From Erythrobacter sanguineus (GTDB taxonomy: Bacteria > Pseudomonadota > Alphaproteobacteria > Sphingomonadales > Sphingomonadaceae), in NCBI GenBank assembly GCA_945878845.1, contig CAMCUB010000030.1, positions 1 to 43,461 of the forward strand: a stretch of 43,461 bases of DNA. The letters are read 5' to 3'. The position numbers and the translations under genes were made by a program. Below are positions 37,579-43,461 of the stretch, one piece after another. Every line of letters starts with the position of its first letter. Position 1 is the first letter of the stretch. Below the pieces are notes generated by a model. The model was given only the letters and a program-made list of their open reading frames with translations, was not told the DNA's origin and made no database searches.

Positions 37579-37711
37579 GGGGCGCTCCGTTGGTTGGTTT
37601 TCCGGCGATGGTGCTAAGTTTTGCCCGCTAGGCCCCTCGCCCCCCGCCGTCAACCTAGGCGTATGCTTCTATTTGGGTTAGGGGCGCCCGCAGGAAACCC
37701 CATCCACAGGA

Positions 37712-38179
37712 ATGAGCGAAAAAATGATCCGTGACGATATCAAGGCCGCGACCATCACCGCGATGAAGGCTGGCGAGAAGGACCGCACTGCCGCGCTCCG
37801 CCAGATCAGCGCCAAGATCAAGGATCGCGATATCGAGGAGCGCACCGCCGCGGCCCCGGTCGCCGATGACGACGTACTGGTGACGAGCGTGCTCCAGAAG
37901 ATGGCCAAGCAGCGCCGAGAATCGATCGAGATGTATGATGCCGGCGGCCGCGCGGAACTCGCCGCGGTGGAGCGCGCCGAGCTCGCCGTGATCGAGGAAT
38001 TCCTCCCCCAGATGATGGACGAGGCGGCAACCGCTGCCGCGATCGAGGCGATCAAGGCGGAACTCGGCGCGACCAGCATGAAGGACATGGGCGGGGTGAT
38101 GACCGAGTTGCGCAATCGCCACGGCGCGGTGCTCGACGGGAAGCTGGCAAGCGGGCTGGTGAAGGCGGCGCTTTCGTAA
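37712..38179 (+). CDS. GatB/YqeY domain protein
   Basis: A 155-residue YqeY-family protein: IRDDIKAATITAMKAGEKDR, then RISAKIK-like helices and LPQMMDEAATAAAIEAIKAE, TSMKDMGGVMTELRNRHG. This domain also forms the tail of GatB, where it binds tRNA; stand-alone YqeY has no firm function. AGGA precedes the ATG. It is divergent from carA across 133 bp and lies 61 bp ahead of dnaG, as in other Sphingomonads and Rhizobia. Confidence 0.92.
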   Translation: MSEKMIRDDIKAATITAMKAGEKDRTAALRQISAKIKDRDIEERTAAAPVADDDVLVTSVLQKMAKQRRESIEMYDAGGRAELAAVERAELAVIEEFLPQMMDEAATAAAIEAIKAELGATSMKDMGGVMTELRNRHGAVLDGKLASGLVKAALS

Positions 38180-38240
38180 GCCACAGACCCGTCCACAGGG
38201 CGCGCTTGAACGCGGGCGCTTTCGGGCGCACCTAACCCCC

Positions 38241-40127
38241 ATGGCCATCACCCCGCAATGGAAGGACGAGCTGCGTGCGCGGATCACGCTCTCGACACTT
38301 GTCCAGCGCTCGGTGAAGCTGACGCGCGCTGGGCGCGAGTGGAAGGGGTGCTGCCCGTTCCACGAGGAAAAGACCCCGAGCTTCTACGTCAACGACCAGA
38401 AGCAGTTCTACCACTGCGTCGGCTGCGGCGCGCATGGCGATGCGATCAGCTGGATGGTCGACCAACAGGGCCTCCAGTTCATGGACGCGGTCAAGGAATT
38501 GGCCGCGATGGCCGGGATGGAGGTCCCTGCCCCCGATCCGGTCATGGCCAAGAAGGCCGAGGCGCGCGCCAGCCTGATCGACGTGACCGAGGCGGCGCAG
38601 AAGTTTTTTGTCGACAGCCTCGCCGGGCCGAATGGCGGCGCGGCCCGCGAATATCTGGAGCGGCGTGGCTTCTCCCCCGCCGTCATGCATGAATTCGGCT
38701 TTGGCTGGGCTCCGGATGACAGGCAGGCCCTCCCCCGCGCCCTATCGGGTTTCGGCGAGGACATGCTCGAAGGTGCCGGAATGCGCGCGGCCAACGAACA
38801 GGGCGAGCGTTACGACCGCTTCCGGGGCCGGGTCATGCTCCCGATTCAGGACGCGCGCGGGCGGGTGATCGCATTCGGGGGCCGCATTCTCGACAAGCGC
38901 GACGGTGTCGCCAAGTACCTCAACTCCCCCGACACCGATCTCTTCGACAAGGGCCGCACGCTCTACAACCTCCACCGCGCCGCTCCCGCCTCGCGCCAGT
39001 CGGGGCGGGTGGTGGTGGTCGAGGGCTATATGGACGTGATCGCGCTCGCCAATGCGGGGATTGCCGATGCGGTCGCGCCGCTCGGCACCGCGCTCACCGA
39101 GATGCAGCTCGAGCTGCTGTGGCGCATGGTCGAGGTGCCGGTGCTGTGCTTCGATGGCGATGCGGCAGGGCAGCGCGCGGCGATGCGGGCGATTGCGCGG
39201 GCGCTGCCGATGCTGGCGCCGATGCGCTCGCTCGGTATCGTGCGGCTGCCGGCCGGGCTCGATCCCGATGATCTCATCAAGGCGCAAGGCGCGAAGGCGA
39301 TGGAGCAAATCCTCAGCCGCCCCGCCCCGCTGATCGACACGCTGTGGGAATTCGAGCGCGATGCACAGCCGCTTGCCACCCCCGAGGCCAAGGCGGGACT
39401 GAAGGCGCGGCTGATGGCGCATGTCGAGACCATCGCCGACCCCGAGATCAAGAGCCTCTACCGCCGCGAGCTGTCCGACCGCTTCTCGGCCTTTGCCTAT
39501 CCCCCCCGGCCGCCCCGCGCGCCTTGGCAACCTTCCGCGCAGGCGCGCCCGGCACCCGGCCAGCGCGGGCCGTGGCGCGGTGCTGCGATGCCGCCGCCCG
39601 GCCTCTCGGATGCGGCGCGCGAGCAGCTGTCGGGCATGATGGCAGGCGGCCAGCGGCTGGGCTTGATGCAGGCTGTGCTGTCGGGACTTGCGCGCTATCC
39701 CGGGCAGATTGCGCGCCATACCGAGGCGCTGATCAGCCTCTCCCGGCTGCTGCCCGAGGCCGCACCCGCGATCGAATCGCTGCTCGAACTTGCGGAAACG
39801 CTTGATTCGCGCCAGCCAACCGCCATATGCAGCTCCACGCAAGGCCAACCCGCCCCGTCGGCAGATATCCGCTACGCCTTTCTCGATGAAGGCAACGATC
39901 CCGACGCTGCGTGCGAGGAACTGGCTGAAGCTGTGTCGCTGCTGGTCGAAAGGCCGGCGCTTGAGGCTGCGCTTGCGGCCACAATCGCGCGTTTCGACAA
40001 CGATCCGGAAGGATCGTTTGCGGAGCAGACTCGTTTGCGTGCACAGCTCATGGCAACCGAAGAAAGATTGAAGGCCTTCGGGCGCCGCAAGGCCTCCGCG
40101 GGGTCCAGCACGGATGATACCGCCTGA
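38241..40127 (+). CDS. dnaG: DNA primase
   Basis: A 628-residue DnaG. The zinc-binding CHC2 domain reads CCPFHEEKTPSFYV, then FYHCVGCGAHGDAISW; the RNA-polymerase/TOPRIM core has VVVVEGYMDVIALANAG and CFDGDAAGQRAAMRAIAR. The C-terminal 180 residues are Ala/Pro-rich and bind the helicase in characterised cases. It makes the primers for replication. It is followed by rpoD after 72 bp, the usual dnaG-rpoD pair. Confidence 0.97.
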   Translation: MAITPQWKDELRARITLSTLVQRSVKLTRAGREWKGCCPFHEEKTPSFYVNDQKQFYHCVGCGAHGDAISWMVDQQGLQFMDAVKELAAMAGMEVPAPDPVMAKKAEARASLIDVTEAAQKFFVDSLAGPNGGAAREYLERRGFSPAVMHEFGFGWAPDDRQALPRALSGFGEDMLEGAGMRAANEQGERYDRFRGRVMLPIQDARGRVIAFGGRILDKRDGVAKYLNSPDTDLFDKGRTLYNLHRAAPASRQSGRVVVVEGYMDVIALANAGIADAVAPLGTALTEMQLELLWRMVEVPVLCFDGDAAGQRAAMRAIARALPMLAPMRSLGIVRLPAGLDPDDLIKAQGAKAMEQILSRPAPLIDTLWEFERDAQPLATPEAKAGLKARLMAHVETIADPEIKSLYRRELSDRFSAFAYPPRPPRAPWQPSAQARPAPGQRGPWRGAAMPPPGLSDAAREQLSGMMAGGQRLGLMQAVLSGLARYPGQIARHTEALISLSRLLPEAAPAIESLLELAETLDSRQPTAICSSTQGQPAPSADIRYAFLDEGNDPDAACEELAEAVSLLVERPALEAALAATIARFDNDPEGSFAEQTRLRAQLMATEERLKAFGRRKASAGSSTDDTA

Positions 40128-40177
40128 CCGGGCGGACTTGGGATCAACAGGCGGCTGCCACACGGCAGGTCGCCCGG
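40128..40177 (+). repeat. Stem-loop in the dnaG-rpoD gap
   Basis: CCGGGCG (40128-40134) pairs with CGCCCGG (40171-40177), and CTGCC (40155-40159) pairs with GGCAG (40164-40168) inside. It begins right after the dnaG stop and ends 22 bp before rpoD. It may slow or terminate dnaG transcripts or mark an RNA processing point; no T-run follows. Confidence 0.5.
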
Positions 40178-40199
40178 CAACGGATAGACACGGATACAT

Positions 40200-42230
<2,031 letters not shown>

Positions 42231-42239
42231 TCGGTATCA

Positions 42240-42279
42240 GGGCCCGGAATTCCGCCTCGCGCCGGGCCCGTTACTTTCA
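42240..42279 (+). terminator. Terminator after rpoD
   Basis: GGGCCCGG (42240-42247) pairs perfectly with CCGGGCCC (42262-42269), with a 14-nt loop, followed by GTTACTTTC. The tail is only partly T-rich, but the strong GC stem 10 bp after the rpoD stop supports a terminator. It may also serve the convergent gene at 42282. Confidence 0.7.
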
Positions 42280-42281
42280 CC

Positions 42282-43244
42282 TCACCAATCGCGCCACTGG
42301 TCGATTTCGTCCACCAGCGATTTCTGGCGTGCAACGTAAGCCATCTCCTCGAGAACGGCAAAGATGTCCTCCCGCTCCTCGGTCTCGATCACCCCGCCCG
42401 CGCTTGCGTCGGCCTGGTTGAACCATTCGACCGTCTGCTTGAGGATCGCGCGCACTTCAGCCTTGCGGGGCTTGGGCCCGAGCGCTTGAAGCGATAGGCA
42501 GGCCTCGCGGATCGTGGCTTGCGCGCCCTTGGTGAAATCGGCGGACGGAAACGGCGGTGACGGCGACCAGCGCGCGAACGGCGTTTCGACAAGAAGCTGC
42601 TCCCAGGTGAGCTTTCTCAGCCGTGTTCGGTAGCGTTCTTCCTTGGCCTTCTGTTCGGCGTCAAATTGGGCACGCTTGCGCTCGACCTCGTCGAGGAATG
42701 CGGCCTGATCGTTGTTCCAGCGCCACTCCCCTTCCGCGCTTGCATTGACCATGCCCAGTCCGGCGTAACGCGCGCCGCCCTCGCCGTTCAAGACCACGGC
42801 GGCTAGCGACTGCTCGATGTGCGAAACCGTGTGGGTTGCGACATGATTCAGGTCGTCGAGCAAGTCGGCGGGCTCCCACCAAGCCGTGTTCACGCCATAA
42901 ACCGCCGGACGCCCACCCAGGTAGGCAAAGCGATGTTCTTTGAGGATGCCGCAGCCGGACAGCTCGTCAGGCGTCGGGGGCTTGGACCAGATCCCCTCCA
43001 GAACCGCGACCACAACCAGTTTCTTCGTGATCCCGATAATCTTGAAAGCGGCAAATCTGCCGGTCGGTGAGGGGGCAAATTCGGAGAATGGCGCTGTTCT
43101 CAAAGAATAAACCTGCCCCGGCTGAGGATCTCCGCTGCCAGGAGCGGCCGTCGCCACGGACAGGTTCTTGCCCTGCCGGGCTTTGAAGGGATTTGTGAAC
43201 AAGCGCTTCAACCGACTGCCCCCGGATGGTTGGTGATCAAGCAA
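42282..43244 (-). CDS. Protein of unknown function
   Basis: A protein of up to 320 residues without signal or membrane segments. The N-terminal part (PGQVYSLRTAPFSEF, then GRFAAFKIIGITKKLVVVAV) looks like a beta-rich domain; the middle has a charged helix (EVERKRAQFDAEQKAKEERY) and the end is a helical region (QKSLVDEIDQWRDW). The frame's first start is a TTG at 43244 without a Shine-Dalgarno, and no ATG occurs in the first 150 residues, so the real start may be a GTG such as the one near SVATAAPG. I do not recognise the family; codon use is normal, so it is probably a real gene. Confidence 0.65.
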   Translation of the reverse strand: MLDHQPSGGSRLKRLFTNPFKARQGKNLSVATAAPGSGDPQPGQVYSLRTAPFSEFAPSPTGRFAAFKIIGITKKLVVVAVLEGIWSKPPTPDELSGCGILKEHRFAYLGGRPAVYGVNTAWWEPADLLDDLNHVATHTVSHIEQSLAAVVLNGEGGARYAGLGMVNASAEGEWRWNNDQAAFLDEVERKRAQFDAEQKAKEERYRTRLRKLTWEQLLVETPFARWSPSPPFPSADFTKGAQATIREACLSLQALGPKPRKAEVRAILKQTVEWFNQADASAGGVIETEEREDIFAVLEEMAYVARQKSLVDEIDQWRDW

Positions 43245-43370
43245 CAGGAAGGCTTGGGCCTATAGCACAACCACAAGCAGAGCGACCGCGATCCGGCGTG
43301 TCATCGTGCTCCGTCGAAAAGCTTTGTCTGCGGGGTGGAGAATCTCTCCCCCAGCCCCTATAGCCCCCAC

Positions 43371-43461
43371 ATGCGCATCGCCATCGCCTCCGACCACGCT
43401 GCCGTGGAGCTTAAAGCCGACCTTGCTGAATGGCTCGTCGAAGAGGGCCACGAGGTCGCCG
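43371..43461 (+). CDS. rpiB: Ribose-5-phosphate isomerase B, start only
   Basis: Thirty codons lie inside the window: MRIAIASDHAAVELKADLAE followed by WLVEEGHEVA. This is the standard RpiB/LacAB beginning, with the Asp-His (SDHA) of the active site. The enzyme interconverts ribose 5-phosphate and ribulose 5-phosphate, the latter being the substrate of RibB seen earlier. The rest lies beyond the right edge. The 43245-43370 gap holds no other supported gene. Confidence 0.88.
   Translation, partial: MRIAIASDHAAVELKADLAEWLVEEGHEVA

Noticed and set aside
43260..43451. A 63-codon leftward frame at the right edge
   Set aside because: It is mostly antisense to the start of rpiB, and the remainder (MTRRIAVALLVVVL) is too short to support.

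Overview
The window reads as high-GC alphaproteobacterial DNA, most likely from Sphingomonadales and probably Erythrobacteraceae. This rests on the housekeeping genes on the right (ribB with a degenerate cyclohydrolase domain, ribH, eno, a DUF4170 gene, greA, carAB, a YqeY gene, dnaG, rpoD) and on the style of the small membrane proteins. The genus is inferred from gene content, not from a search.

Positions 1 to about 22,973 look like the right-hand part of an integrated metal-resistance island. Its right edge is a tyrosine integrase gene followed by a 45-bp copy of the 3' half of a tRNA-Lys(CUU) gene, which is the expected footprint of integration into a tRNA. The left edge lies outside the window. 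From left to right the island carries: (i) a LysR regulator cut by the window edge; (ii) a leftward copper operon led by a CnrYXH-type anti-sigma/sensor/ECF-sigma cassette and followed by copA, copB, copC, copD and an exported NTF2-like protein; (iii) a MerR-type regulator with a mer-like operator facing a glutaredoxin/DoxX-like membrane fusion; (iv) a leftward Cd/Zn/Co module (short CDF transporter, DUF3703, CzcI-like, czcC, czcB, czcA, czcD) behind a CadR-like operator and a divergent MerR-family gene; (v) ynfA; (vi) a leftward pair of small exported Cys-rich proteins, one a 49-residue peptide with three CC pairs exactly seven residues apart; and (vii) a rightward ars operon (arsR, two unrelated arsenate reductases, acr3, arsH).

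From 22,974 onward the genes are core chromosome. An exported SLT transglycosylase runs in frame, with no stop, into an HTH-containing RibB. Then follow ribH, a small unknown gene, a MarR-like regulator, eno, a four-gene cluster of YqjD/YqjE-like membrane proteins, a DUF4170 gene, a GNAT acetyltransferase, a leftward carA-(two small exported proteins)-carB-greA block, YqeY, dnaG and rpoD, an unrecognised gene, and the start of rpiB at the right edge.

The likeliest new biology is (a) the CC-heptad peptide and its Cys-rich partner, divergent from the ars operon; (b) a CnrX-like sensor with all five Co/Ni ligands at the right spacing, placed upstream of copper genes; and (c) a MerR protein that pairs a mer-like DNA-binding region and operator with a CueR-like metal loop, next to a glutaredoxin membrane fusion.
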